Source: Antilocapra americana
Taxonomy: Eukaryota; Chordata; Mammalia; Artiodactyla; Antilocapridae
Reading direction: 5' to 3'
Length of the DNA stretch: 64,000 bases
NCBI GenBank assembly: GCA_007570785.1
Contig: ML660213.1
Coordinates: forward strand, 1,115,181-1,179,180
Shown here: positions 21,070-33,740 of the stretch, in pieces
Position numbering within the stretch: position 1 is the first letter of the stretch
Layout: each line of letters starts with the position of its first letter
Made by a program: the position numbers and the translations under genes
Notes under the pieces: model-generated
What the model was told of the DNA's origin: nothing
The model's input: only the letters and a program-made list of their open reading frames with translations
The model's database searches: none

Positions 21070-21905
21070 TAGTACTTCAATAAACCGACATAGAGAATGG
21101 ATTTATGGACATGGGAGGGGGAGGAGAGGGAAAATGTATGGAAAGAGTAACAAGGAAAATTACATTACCATATGTAAAATAGATAGCAAGGGGAATTTGC
21201 TGTATGGCTCAGGAAACTCAAACAGGGGCTCTGTATCAACCTAGAAGGGTGGGATGGGGAAGGAGATGGGAGGGAGGTTCAAAAAGGAGGGGATATACGT
21301 ATACCTATGGTTATGACCAACCTAGACACAATATTAAAAAGCCAAGACGTTACTTTGCCAACAAAGGTCCATCTAGTCAAAGCTATGGTTTTTCCAGTGG
21401 TCATGTATGGATATGAGAGTTGTACTATAAAGAAAGCTGAGTGCCAAAGAGTTGATGCTTTTGAACTGTGGTGTTGGAAAAGACTCTTGAGAGTCCCTTG
21501 GGCTGCAAGGAGATCCAACCAGTTCATCCTAAAGGAGATCAGTCCTGAATATTCACTGGAAGGACTGATGTTGAAGCTGAAACTCCAATACTTTGGCCAC
21601 CTAATGCGAAGAACTGACTCATTTGAAAAGACTCTGATGCTGGGAAGGATTGAAGGTGGGAAGAGAAAGGGATGACAGAGGATGAGATGGTTGGCTGGCA
21701 TCACAGACTCAATGGCCATGAGTTTGAGTAAACTCTGGGAGTTGGTGATGGACAGGGAGGCCTGGTGTGCTGTAGTCCATGGGGTCACAAAGAGTCGGAC
21801 ACGACTGAGCGACTGAACTGAACTGATGGCTGATTCATGTTGAAGTTTGACAGAAAACAACAAAACTCTGTAAAGCAATTATCCTTCAATAAAAAATAAA
21901 TAAAG
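21070..21905 (+). mobile_element. L1 3' end split by BovB
   Basis: The left part (21070-21310) holds gacatgggaggggg, aggggctctgtatcaacctag and gggagggaggttcaaaa. The right part (21826-21905) continues ggctgattcatgttgaagtttgacag and ends ttcaataaaaaataaat. The uninterrupted order is seen in the L1 at 45651-46556, which proves the BovB between is an insertion. Confidence 0.92.
21311..21825 (+). mobile_element. BovB LINE fragment, type 1, nested in L1
   Basis: 515-bp BovB 3' fragment from ttatgaccaacctagacaca to gactgaactgaactg. The sense frame 21307-21675 preserves [20 protein letters not shown] and the downstream C-terminal block until a frameshift. The flanking atgg (21307-21310 and 21826-21829) is the only target duplication visible. 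Confidence 0.92.
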
Positions 21906-21925
21906 GAAAAATAAATAAATAAATC

Positions 21926-23447
21926 CTACCTCGTTTTACTTATTATAAATGTCCTTAAGAGTAAGGAAGGAAAAACAGCTATAGGAGGAGTTTTGCTCCA
22001 AGAGCAGGTCTCTTTTATGTTTCTGCAGAAACAGCAGCTCAGGGAAATCTCATGGCTCAGTAGGCTCTGGCCTGCATTAAGGAACTAAGTGGGACCCAAG
22101 TTCTAGCACAAACTCAGAAACGAAGAAACAGTGACCTTGAAAAAGTCGTGTTTCTGAAATTTGTTTGTGAAGCAAGGATTACATTGTCAAACCAAGAGAG
22201 ATTACCAAATTCAAATTTTTATTTTGTAAGTGAAGAAACCAGAGACAGAACTAATAAAGGTACCTATCCAGGGATGCTGGTGCTCTGATCACAAAGCCTC
22301 CAAGAACAAAGGTCCAAAACCCAGGCTTCCAACAGTTTAACTACCAAATAGACATAAACAGCCCCTGCCCTGTCTACCTAACAGGTTTTAAGGGTAACAT
22401 GCAAGTGAAATGTAGAAGTACCTAAAGGATTATCATTCCTCGGCTTGAAGTGAAGGGTTGTTACTTCTGTCTAATTTCAGGATGGATTAGAGATCTGTTT
22501 CTTTTTCTGACACTTTTTCCTCTTCTGATTCAAGTCAGGATTAACACTCGTTTGTTTCAAAGTTGAAGTGATAGACACATTTCTCTGGTCAACAGCGACA
22601 TCTTATGGACACCGTAAAAATGTCTGCCTTTGCTTAGAGTAGGTCCATAGGCATCTTCAAGCATCACTTTGCAAATGCAGGGTAAGCATTAGAAAGACTT
22701 GATCCTTACCATGGTATGAGAGGCCAAGAAAACCGAAATAGAATTATAAAATTAGTTTTAATAATCATAAGAGAGCTTCCAAGCAGCTAGAAATCAACTA
22801 AGAAAATATTTTTTGAATAGACAACAGACATCTCCCTGGTAACTCACTTCCTCTTCACACAGTATGTTTAACTTACAGAATCAACAAATGAAAAGCACAT
22901 TCTATTCTTTTCTTCCTCCTTACTCTTTTCATCATTGGCAAAGAAGGGGAAACTTTGGAGAAACAAAACAAAATAGTAGCAACAACCACCATAAAGAAAA
23001 ATAATAATTAAGTTTTGAGGTTCAAAATGTCTAAACGCTAGAGACAAGCAAGAGGACTTAGATGCAGATGTGAAAGAATGACCCAGATTAAGACAGGGGA
23101 AGTGCCTTCGGTGGGCAGGAGGCAGATGGTTTCTGAGGAGTGCGGAGAGAGTGGAGGAGAGGGTGATGTGGATAAGCCCATCAGCTTCCGCTGCTCCACG
23201 CTATGGCCGTTTCCAAGGAGACAGACTCCATCAGGGAATGCTCCCCTCACACATCTCAGCAAATGATGCCACAGAGTTTTGCAGACAGTCTTCTGCATCA
23301 GCAGTTAAGGAAGCAACAGACTGAGGTTGCACTCACAGGACCACCTGAGACCACACACCTGAGAGGCCTGGGAAGTAGGACCAGGAGCGTAAGCCCTGGC
23401 TATCTCAGTGGATGTCACATGGACTAATGGCATCAAAGATGAGATGG

Positions 23448-23448
<1 letters not shown>
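21926..23448. other. Repeat-poor stretch
   Basis: About 1.5 kb without a recognised ruminant-specific repeat. A weak MIR-like feel around 22200-22330 is not strong enough to annotate. No supported reading frame. Confidence 0.4.

Positions 23449-23485
<37 letters not shown>
23449..23485. repeat. (CA)18 microsatellite
   Basis: An uninterrupted CA dinucleotide run of 37 bases. It generates spurious His-Thr and Val-Cys repeats in translated frames. Long pure runs of this kind are usually polymorphic. Confidence 0.98.
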
Positions 23486-23487
<2 letters not shown>

Positions 23488-23517
23488 ACCTCTCCACCCC
23501 AATGGTGCTAAAGAAAC

Positions 23518-23898
23518 TGTGATGGTTCATTTTACGTATCAGCTTGGCTTGGTCACAGTACAGAGCTATTTGGTTAATTATTCTAAAGGTTTCTGTGAAG
23601 GTATTGTTGAGATGAAATTAGTATTTAAATTAGCAGACCCTGAATAAAGCAGATTACCCTCCATATATGTATAGGCTTCATCCAATCACTTAAAGGCCTT
23701 AACAAAAACAAGACTGCAGTTCCCAGGAGAGAAAGAATTCTGACAGCACACGGTCTTCAGACCCAAACTACAACTAAATCACGTGAACCAACTCTAGAAA
23801 TAAATTTCTCAAAATTAGAGATAGAGGTAGAAGACATACACATATATACCTTATTGTCTTACTGGTACATTTCTCTGGAAAACCCTTACTAATATACA
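23518..23898 (+). mobile_element. MLT2-like LTR of an ancient ERVL element
   Basis: Starts tgtgatggttcattttacgt and ends ttactaatataca. In between are cagcttggcttggtcac, gtttctgtgaaggtattgttgagatgaaatta, aaagcagattaccctcc, cttcatccaatcact and tctctggaaaaccc. This order matches mammalian MLT2/ERVL LTRs as I remember them. The boundaries have TG and CA ends. Confidence 0.75.
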
Positions 23899-25282
23899 AA
23901 TCCCAGAGATTAGACACAATTCAGGATAAAGTACACATATATATTAAGGGAAAGAGGTTAACCAAGAGTAAGTTACTGTACTCCTGGTGGAGCAGAAGAT
24001 CTAAATAGGAATTAGATTGTTACAGAAAAAAAAAATGTGTGCATTTAGGTTTGCATGCTAAAGTGCTACATCAATGATAAACAGAGTCACAGAGGAAACA
24101 GGCTTTTATGCTGGAATAAGTGAATCCAGGGCAGAATAGTCGAGTGCTTGTTATTCTTGTCCGTTTTTAACACTGACTTGTCAGATTTATCAGCAGTACT
24201 GTTTTCAAAAACCATTCAAATGTCATTTTTCATTAAAGGAAATATACAATGCCAAACTGTTACATATAAATTTCTAATGTAGGAACAAAAGATCGTCTTA
24301 AACTGAATGTCAGTCTGACTGTAATACACCTTAATCACCTCAAAATATTTACCTAGAGTGCATTATTTTCAGATATAAGCGATCTGCTTTTTTAATGAAA
24401 GAACAAGCTAGTTATTACTTAGATGAGAAAATTCTCATTTAAGAAGTTGCTTAATTTTTCTTACATGGCTCTTGACTCATAAGAATAAGTAATATTTTTA
24501 CAATTTTTAATTCATCTGTACTTTACTTTTAGATCTTACATTATAAAATCTTTCTCCCATATTTGATTTGTTCCTGGGTTTTTCCTAATTAATTTTAACA
24601 TAGTCAGGAAATGGCTTTCCAAAGGGAAATGTTTTAATTTTTTAAATATTCTTCCACTGATAGTTCAAAGACATTAACCCCAAATGTATGCTTAATTTAC
24701 ATATGAATTTTGTGCTTACCAGAGAAGAGCTTATATTAGCTTTTAAAATAGAAAATATCTATATCAGCATGATACCGCCCATGAGGGAGACACTGTCATT
24801 TTGATATAATACACCTGTTTACTGAATCTATCTGGGAATAAATCGAGGGAATAGAGTTGGCCAGTGGAATGTTTGAGCAGTGAGTTATCTTAAAAAAACA
24901 GGTCAATAGCAATACTTGAGCTATTTTGACAAAAGTCACAAACTGGGCTAAGGGAGGTTATAAAGGGTCTCAGAGATCTCTCTGATGGGGTTAACACAAC
25001 ACATCTTAACACTTCACGAGTACTGGATGAAATCCATTAGAAATATTTTACTAGAGAAAATTTAAGGCATTTTACTTTTTATCTACTGAGGAAAATGACA
25101 AGATATTATATCAGGAGTTGAATAGCAGTAATTTTTAAACCACTTCCATATATTTTATTCTCATCCATCCTGGTATCCAAAAGTCTTTAAAGGATGTTCT
25201 TCAAATTAAAAACATAAAATAAAAGATAATGACCTTAGTTTTAAACAAAAGACATTTGCCTCTTTCCATATCTCTAACAACA
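23899..25282. other. Repeat-poor AT-rich stretch
   Basis: About 1.4 kb with no recognised repeat family or reading frame. It could hold conserved non-coding sequence, which cannot be judged without alignment. Confidence 0.4.
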
Positions 25283-25294
25283 TATATACGCTAT

Positions 25295-25488
25295 TGTCGC
25301 TGTTCAGTTGCTCAGTTGTGTCTGACTCTCTTGTGACCCCACAGATTGTAGCTCACCAGGCTCCTCTGTCCATGGAATTCCCCAGGCAAGAATATATTGG
25401 AATGGCTGCCACTTCCTACTCCAGGGATTGAACCTGCATCTCCTGCATTGCAGGTGGATTCTTTACCACTGAGCCACCAGGCAAGCCC
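25295..25488 (-). mobile_element. Bov-tA SINE
   Basis: Reverse-oriented copy from tgtcgctgttcagttgctcag to gagccaccaggcaagccc. A 12-bp target duplication with one mismatch: tatatacgctat (25283-25294) and tatatatgctat (25489-25500). Confidence 0.95.
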
Positions 25489-25500
25489 TATATATGCTAT

Positions 25501-27125
25501 ATAACCATATATATGTTTGCACAGCACACACATATATTCTTAATCCTCACAACAATACTGTGACATGGGGGGAAAAAAAAAACATAGCACAGAAGAAAAA
25601 GCAAGGTCTGATGTGCTTGATGACTGTCTGTCCTTCCTAGGTGACCAGCCCTGGTCCCAACCACCGTCTCACTTGCTACGGATGAAAAGTCAAAAGAAAT
25701 GAGGGGAGACCGCAAGAGCAGAAACTCTTTGCTTTAAGATGGATTAAGCCTGTCTCCTCCTATGAGTGGCCTCATAGTATCCTCGTTAATTAAGAACAGC
25801 ATTGTGCTTCGCTGAGAAATTGGCCATATATTTACACTTCCTTTTCCCCACTGGCTGGGTAAAGTTAGGACTGCAGATGTATTCAAAGTTTAGTCTCTGT
25901 CACATCCAGGGTTTTAATTTAGAAAGATAAATAACCAGATGTTGATGGAAATGAAGCAAGGCCCCATTCAAAAATTTAATCTTTCTGGCCTTTGTTAAAG
26001 AAACTTCAGGGGAAATTGATGACCATAAAGATTTATATTTATCAATCTAGAGGGATTTCTTTCTAGCTCTGGAATGATAATAGTTATTTGAGTTATAGCT
26101 GGATAATAGAGACTATTGAATCGGGGAGTCCCTTATGGTTAACACTCATTAATCACTTTTATAATTAAAAATATATTTCTCAACTGGTCTATTTTCCATA
26201 TGTAAATAATATTTATCAGGATAAAAGTTTTGCGATATCCAATATAGGCAGCATTTTTTAAAAAAGTGATTGAGCAAAGGGTAAGTCCAATCAACTGTTT
26301 ATCTATATATAAATATAGAGATACATTATATGAGCCATATATATAAATAGATACATTCCATTATAAATATGGAATGATTTAATAACACTACACATAATGA
26401 AAAAACTCCTTTGTAAACCAGAATGGTTTTATTTCTGTTTATATAAATTGTGCACACTCACTGAAAAAATTCAAATATAAAATCCTATAAAACTAAAAAT
26501 AGCCTCCTTACTACTTCTCAGAGATAACCAAGTTTAACATCTTAGTGACTACTTCTCAGATACTTCCCCATGCATACACTCAGGAACAGACGTGGTTCAC
26601 ACTGAACACCCACAAGATGAACATAATAGTATGTAAGTTATTCTAGAAGTAATCAAAGACTACTTTAATGAGAACACACAGAGGTTATTTGTTGGGAGTC
26701 TGCTCTAGCAAAGGATTCAGCTGTCACCGTTCGTATTTGGCAGAGACTCAGAGGCAGGTGCAAATGTGGAATGCCTGACAGTGGGGAAAAGAAAGTTCCA
26801 GGCATGCGGAGTGGAGGTGATTAGCCTGGAGAAGCTCCAGGCAGGCTACCTAGATGCAAGGCCTATTATGTGACTGGAGAGGAGGACAGACGGCTTTCTC
26901 TGGGTAGTTCAGTTAGAAACAGGGATAAAGGAAAAATGAACCTGACAGACACATGTGGACCAAGCCCTCATTGTTCTGAACTATTTACTGCAGAAGTTCT
27001 GGCTTGCCATCCCCAGTTGGTTGGAGCTCACTTTGCTGCAGAGATTGAAGGTCAGAATTCTGTCACCACACACAGCCTGGCCACCATATATTCAAATATT
27101 TAGGTTCCCACTATGCATGTTCACT
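25501..27125. other. Mostly unassigned stretch with weak old repeats
   Basis: A MIR-like piece (about 25535-25630, containing taatcctcacaacaatactgtgac) and a possible old L1 antisense piece (about 26440-26590, with cagagataaccaagtttaac) are suggested. The rest, including the GC-richer part around 26690-26900, is unassigned. No gene is supported. Confidence 0.35.
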
Positions 27126-27331
27126 GCTGTTGTTCAATTGCTACGTTATGTCTGACTCTTTGAGACCCAGAGGACTGCAGCATGCCTGGCTTCCCTGTCC
27201 CTCACCATCTCCCAGAGTTTGCTCAGACTCATGTCCATTGAGTCAGTGATGCCATCCAATCATCTCATCCTCTGTCATCCCCCTCTCCTCCAGCCCTCAA
27301 TCTTTCCCAACATCAGGGTCTTTTCCAATGA
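27126..27331 (-). mobile_element. BovB LINE 3' end, type 2
   Basis: Reversed last ~200 bp of BovB: gctgttgttcaattgctacg, ctcaccatctcccagagtttg, atcctctgtcatcc, ccaacatcagggtcttttcc. The ccatctccc form assigns it to type 2. Confidence 0.9.
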
Positions 27332-27344
27332 TTTGGATATAACT

Positions 27345-27890
27345 TGGATTTTTCTTTTCTAATCATAGGTTCAATGAATACTCACTGATAACATTATTTT
27401 TAAATGCCTGAAAAAGATTCCATTTTATACATATGCTCCACTTTATAGATATGCTACAATACTAATCCTCTTTTTAATGTCATTTGAAGCATTTCAAATT
27501 TTCTGTTTTCACAATGATAAAGTAAGCTTCCCTAGAGATAGCTATATTTCTGCTTATCCCTTTACATTTTAAATATAAATTTCTAGAATAAAATTTTATG
27601 GTTAAATACATTTGTACATATTGAATTTGAATACAGAATGCTAGCCTGCTCTTCATTTGAGACAACTTCCCTAAGTGGACTTAAGTGACAGGTATCATTA
27701 ATACAGTCATTTTAAAAAATTGTTGATCCAACAGATGGAAAATTTTCATTGATTTATGAGGCTGACCATCTCGAATTCACTGACCGTTTGTATTTTTATT
27801 TTCTCAGTTGTCAGCTCATGTGATTTGCTCATGTTTTTACTGGTATAATCTATTTTGATTTTGATTTATGAGCGCTTTACTTTTTATGCT
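27345..27890 (-). mobile_element. Very old L1 ORF2 remnant, possible
   Basis: The plus strand resembles antisense L1M/HAL1-type ORF2: attccattttatacatatgctccactttat, aaatttctagaataaaattttatggttaaatac, then tgattttgctcatgttttt-like sequence. Divergence is high and the call rests on remembered family layout. Confidence 0.4.
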
Positions 27891-29054
27891 GGGAAACTTT
27901 TCCAACTTCTCATTAGTCTTTATAATATTTTAAATGGCACTGTGCTTTGTTTCTACTATGCAAAGTGACTACTTCTAATGCTATTTGGAGAGTTACAAAG
28001 GTTTTCTGCCTACATGTTTAGGGGTTCTTGTCAGATGGCCCATCAGATCAACCTTTACTGTTGTGATTAGAAAATAAAGTTTTAAAGAACAAGAAGAGTA
28101 TTTTCCAAATCACTCCATAAAAGGGAACCAAATATTTGACTTTAATAATAAATATCCCGAAACTCCCCATACCAACAAAGGTGACACTCTTTTATACACT
28201 CCACGTCTGGCATTTTGTCAGTTTAATTTATAATCCTTAATTTATAATTATAGACACCAAGTGAACACAAACCCCTCAGGCTTTCTTTTCTGCTCTTGCT
28301 GAGAGGATCTTAATTATCGAGCTAACTTATCCTATCCACATGTAGAAGCTGAGCAGCCTCCTGTTAATGAGCTGGGTGACCAGGACTGGTGGCTCCTCTT
28401 CCCATGGAGCCTCAACACTCTTCTCTCTACCCACCAAAAAACCCCTGTAACCTCTCCTCAATCTGATAACTAACTTCTCTTTATGAGTGTCTCAGCAATT
28501 CTCAATGATGGCTAAATACTCCACGGAGTATATAAAAAATTCTCCTGACTGTCCCATTCCATCACCAGAAATTCTGATTGAATTGACCAAAAGGGAAACC
28601 CCCGCATCAGTGTGTTTTTTTAAAAAGTTCTCCAGGTAACTCAAATGTCCATTCAGAGTTAAGAATCAATGTCTTTTATTTACTCATTTTCCCCTTACCT
28701 TTTATCAAAAGGTCATGTATATTATAAAATTTGCCTTCCACAACAGATTTGTCCATTATAATATGAATGAGTTAGCTTGCTTAACTAAATATACCTTTTA
28801 AAGTACTGTTTTATCTTTTGAATAATTTCAAACATAAAATGAAAATAGCTTGTAAGGATTTAGCAAAATTTTCTTTCAATATTCAAGTCAGATCATTATT
28901 GGACTTAACACTCAGTCTGAAAGGCTCAAAAAGATTCATACAAATTATACCTAGAAGGGATCGTAGATATCATCTAGTTATACTTCTCATTTCACATATA
29001 ATAAATCTGAGACCCAGCATTAAGTCACAATGCTATCCATTAAGTGTTAGATTT
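27891..29054. other. Unassigned stretch
   Basis: No repeat family, RNA gene or supported frame is recognised. Confidence 0.4.
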
Positions 29055-29063
29055 AATCCTATA

Positions 29064-29284
29064 GGAGGGCTTCCCTGGTGACTCAGATGGTAAAGAATCT
29101 GCCTGCAGTGTAGAAGACCAGGGTTTAATCCCTGAGTCAGGAAGATCCCCTGGAGAGGGGAATGGCAACCCACTCCAGTATTCTTGCCTGGGGAATCTCA
29201 AGGACAGAGGACTCAGGTGAGCTATAGTCCATAGGGTCACAAGAGTCAGACACAACTGAGCAACTAACACTTCCACATTTTTTA
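29064..29284 (+). mobile_element. Bov-tA SINE
   Basis: Near-consensus copy: gggcttccctggtgactcag, ctgagtcaggaagatcccctgg, cagacacaactgagcaactaac and an acttccacatttttt end. A 9-bp target duplication aatcctata lies at 29055-29063 and 29285-29293. Confidence 0.96.
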
Positions 29285-29399
29285 AATCCTATAACATCAA
29301 TGTGTACTACATTTGTTATCAACCACAGCACAAGAAGTTAGTCCAAAATTTAGCAACCAAATTAAAAAAAAAAAAACACAGGCATAATCATGCACATGT

Positions 29400-29870
29400 C
29401 ATACGGCGTCTGTGGATCATGGATTCAGGATGGCACAGCTCGGTTATTTGTGACTCACTGTATATCATGAGGTTATGGTCAAGATGCTGATCTGGCCTGT
29501 AGCTATCTGCAGGCTTGACCAGGGCTGAAAACCTTGCCTCCAAAACGGCCCACTCACATGGGGGCGGTCAGAAGGTTTCAGTCCCTTGTCCCAGGGATTT
29601 TTCATTGGGCTATTCTAGCGTCCTCATGACTTGGCAGCTTACTTTCCCCTAAAGCTCTAGATCTAAGAGAATGAAATGGAAGCTATAATCTATTTTATGA
29701 AAGAGTTTTGGCAGCCATGCTCCATATCATCTGCAATATCCTGTCGGTTACACATTTCTACCCACTGCAGGAAGGGAACACACCCGTGCATGAACACCAA
29801 GGAGCAAGAACTCCCTGGGCACCACCCTGAGGGCCGCCCACCACACGCATCTTGGCACATCATCCTTCCA
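29400..29870. mobile_element. Old mammalian LTR-like repeat, MLT1-type suspected
   Basis: The blocks gtctgtggatcatggattcagga, gcaggcttgaccagggctg, cccactcacatggggg, cctcatgacttggcagct, ttttatgaaagag and gcaatatcctgtcggttacac follow a mammalian interspersed repeat I remember in this order. The family name and orientation are uncertain. Confidence 0.45.
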
Positions 29871-30173
29871 TTTTAGCTCAAAATAAGGCATAAAATTTAG
29901 GTCTTTGGCAGTCCTTTAAACTCAGTTAAGTTTTTAACACAAATAACATGACAGTTCACATCTTTTCATCACTTGGTATTTCATTATTTGACCATGTGTT
30001 ATCTAGTAACAAGTTAAGAAAACAGAGCTTTAAAAATGTATCGTTTCAATGATGTGTGATACTTCAACAAAAATGTTCATTGATCTCACTTGACATTTTT
30101 GGCATTTACCTTAAAAGTCCATTTATTTTTTTAAGTAATCTGAGAATTCTAAATTAAGGAATTTTATTTTTCT
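29871..30173. other. Unassigned spacer
   Basis: About 300 bases before the BovB with no recognisable feature. Confidence 0.4.
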
Positions 30174-30752
30174 GTTTTATTTTTCTGGGCTCCAAAACCA
30201 CTGCAGATGGAGACTGCAGCCATGAAATTAAAAGACGCTTACTCCTTGGAAGGAAAGTTATGAACAACCTAGACAGCATATTAAAAAGCAGAGACATTAC
30301 TTTGCCAACAAAAGTCCGTCTAGTTAAGGCTATAATTTTTCCAGTGGTCATGTATGCTATGAGAGTTGGACTATAAAGAAAGCTGAGCACAGAAGAATTG
30401 ATGCTTTTGAACTGTGGAGTTGGAGAAGACTCTTGAGAGTCCCTTGGACTGCAAGGAGATCCAACCAGTCCATCCTAAAGGGGATCAGTCCTGGGTGTTC
30501 ATTGGAAGGACTGATGTTGAAGCTGAAACTCCAATACTTTGGCCACCTCATGCAAAGAGCTGACTCATTTGAGAAGACCCTGATGCTGGGAAAGATTGAG
30601 GGCAGGAGAAGGGGATGACAGAGGATGAGATGGTTGGATGGCATCACTGACTCAATGGACATGGGTTTGGGTGGACTCCGGGAGTTGGTGATGGACAGGG
30701 AGGCCTGGTGTGCTGCAATTCATGGGGTCACAAAGAGCAACCTGAACTGAAA
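30174..30752 (+). mobile_element. BovB LINE fragment, type 1
   Basis: 579-bp 3' fragment from gttttatttttctgggctcc to caacctgaactg. It preserves gcttactccttggaaggaaagttatg, actttgccaacaaaagtccg and ttggtgatggacagggagg. The 3' end is damaged: the usual acacgactgagcg is missing. A frame 30433-30618 keeps the C-terminal RT block. Confidence 0.92.
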
Positions 30753-32613
30753 ACTGAAAAAAAGAAGAAGTATGCCTCCTCTGACAAGACATGCAATCTT
30801 TTCTATCTACAATAGATAAGATCATTTCTCTCAATCATGATATGTGATCTACATCAACATATCACCTGCACACTGGGGATCAATTAGTTCTCAGCCTGAG
30901 ATTGTCATGAGCTTCAGTAAGGAAGCAAAATATGTATTAGCAGTGTTTTTTAAGTTAAAGGGAATGCTAACATTTTTAATTCTTTTACTAGAAAAACAAT
31001 GTTATACTTGAAAATTCACCCTTTGTCTCCATTCCTCCAAGTCTATCTGTGTCTTGCTGAGTTATACAACTCATTTTTCCTTGTCAATTAGCTTATACCT
31101 CATCTGATTCCAAAGAGAATGTGAGGCAGCTGCAAAAGCGTATAGGCACAGCCTTCTGTACATCATGTGTCTCTTCTCTGTATCTCTGTGTTTGTCTTCC
31201 CCTGTCTTTTTCCTGCCTCATTCCAAGTTCACCAATAATCCTAAATTTAACCATAAGTGTTTCCTTTTCTCATCTTCATTAGCAACTTTGTCTCACTGCT
31301 CATCATGTGGGCTTCCACATAGTGGTAGCATCAGTTCTGCCATCTGTTTCCAAAACTTTGACTAACCTTTTAATGACTGCAGGGGACTTTACCACCCCCA
31401 CTGCCTCTCAAATGTATCACAAGGAAACTGCAGAAGTGTGCTTCTGAAACTCCTGATCACAGCCTCCATCCCAACTCTCTTCGAGCAGCTCTTGCTGAAG
31501 TCTATTCCCATAACAGATCTGTCCCCAGCGGTGGTGTAAGTTTAGGAATCCCACCCTTGTGCAATACCGTTTAATGAGCACAGAAAAAAGAAAAAGAAAA
31601 GGGCAAAAATCACAGGTGCTGGCTTTCTTTTGCTTTACTTAAAGTTGATACCTGCAGTTACCACTAATTGAGACAGTAATCAAAGCCAGGAATTGAAGCC
31701 AATTCAACCCTGAGATCTATGTCTCTTAAAATGAATCAAATTTTCTGAAAACACATTTTAAGAAAAAGAATTTAGATTAAATGCTCAGATTGGTCAAAAC
31801 CCTTTCCCATGAGCCATGGAAATAAGATTTCTGAAAACAAAAGATGGGGAAAGGGTGTAAATATTTAGGACATCTTAGGCTTTAATCTCCTCCTCCCACT
31901 GAATTCCTTTTATTTATGGACAGCCTGATGTGGCAGAATAAAGACAGCAGTAAATGATCTGGCATTTCTTTCCTAGAGAAGCAGATTCTCCATCTCATGA
32001 CTTTCAGTCTAGCTTGACCACATTGACCAGCTTGACCAAAAGATTGCAGTGGAATGGAGAAAATGAGACTTTTAAGGCTAAGATACAATCAACAATCTCT
32101 CCATTTCCTCCAAGTTTTCTAGAACGTTGTCTCTGAAAGTCCTCAGCCACCACATAAGCAGTGAGACTTCCCCAAGACCAAGGTGCTAGAGAGACCACAG
32201 GAAGATGCTCCGGAAAACCACCCCAACTGAGCCCTGCTTTCCAGCCTCCCTGCCAAAGTGTCAGATGTGTGACTGAAGCCACATTGGGCCCTCCACTCTA
32301 GCCATCTGCCAGGAGAATATTAACAAGCGTTCTCCACGAATCTACACACACAGAATAAAAGAACAGCCAACTTGAGGCTGCTGGTGCTCCCAACACGGTA
32401 CAATAACGCAGTTGCTTTTAAGCCAACTACATTTTTGGGTGGTTGCAGAACTAGGTTGCACCTTATTATCCTATCTGGATTCTCTCCCTCCCAGACTTAC
32501 AAGTGAAAGTAACTCCCTTCTTGATTTCCAAACAACACAAGCATCCAACACATACCCAGCTCCTCTCTCTGTGTGATCCTGGGTGTGTGTGTATAAGACA
32601 GAGAGCCACAGAA

Positions 32614-32646
<33 letters not shown>

Positions 32647-33732
32647 GTGTGTGTGTAAGACAGAGAGCCACAGAGAGCGAGAGCAGAATGGAGATATTAC
32701 CTCCCAAACATAGACACCAAACATAGACTGTGCTTACAACTTTTTTCAACATCAAGTTCTACGGAAAATCGACTTGCTTTTTCAGGGACATTCGAGAGTG
32801 CAAGTAACCATCCGTGTCTCTCCTATTATACCTCTTTATGATCAATATTTGCTGCTTTGGGCCTAAACATTAACTGGATTCCTTCTAGTATAGTCACCAA
32901 ATAAAAAAAGTCTGTATTTCAGAAGCAACTTGGAAAAAGAATTATTTACCCTACTGAGTTTCATTTAGACAATAAATATTTGCTTATGGACTGACTGAAA
33001 CCTTAATATGAATATCACTTTAAGTAAATTTCTATTGTTCTATGTCCGTGTTTCAGGAGCAGAATCAAAAGAATGTAGGCATAGTTTGGGCCCTTGAGGG
33101 CAGGAAGGTGCTACCACATTTCACTAACAGACATCACTCCCTAGTACTGAAACATCAGATAATTTCCCAAAAGGAATCCCCCAGATGTTACTTTTCCAAT
33201 ATGGTGCTTTTTTTTTTTTTTTTAATAACTGACAACAGGAAGAAGGATAGCTGGAGACTACGGACCTGCTGAGCAGACCCCATGGTATGAATCTTTTCAC
33301 ATCTAATATACACTGATGGGAAACATGCATTTCTCCAGCAATGCACACATTTTGTTGTGGGAAAAAATTCCTTCCCCCGTGGGGCCTGAGATTCCCAACT
33401 GCTCTAATGGATACCTCTAAGGAAGACCATCACATGCATCCTTTCATGGAATTGTGCTTCAGGCAGTGACCATCACTCTGACCGTCATGATGGCCCTTGA
33501 GCTGTACAAGCCAGAAGTCCTGCTCCTTCATTTCCCTCTTTCACTCTTCTCTTACTTCTCAGCCGTATGTCTTTATGTCTTAAACAAACTATGATCTCAT
33601 GTGCCTTTTCTAACTAATAGCAATGCTATTTAAGACCACATTATCAGAATCATTAAAGTTTCTAGCTTTCTCTAGGCCTGGGAGAGGTTACTATACAAAT
33701 ATTCCCTGAGGGGAAATGTTTTTTATTCCTTT
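30753..33732. other. Longest repeat-free stretch of the window
   Basis: Nearly 3 kb without a recognised interspersed repeat, broken only by the GT microsatellite (32583-32674) and a poly-T (33208-33223). No supported reading frame; the 92-aa and shorter frames have no recognisable motif. Confidence 0.45.
32583..32674. repeat. (GT)n microsatellite with duplicated flank
   Basis: The main GT run spans 32614-32657 with one GC interruption. The flank taagacagagagccacaga is present on both sides (32594-32612 and 32656-32674), each preceded by GT repeats, giving a 62-bp period. A compound unit therefore duplicated, probably by slippage or unequal exchange. Confidence 0.92.
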
Positions 33733-33740
33733 AAGGAAAT

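Noticed and set aside
23305..23647. Frames with His-Thr or Val-Cys repeats, also at 32471-32755
   Set aside because: They are translations of CA/GT microsatellites and have no coding support.
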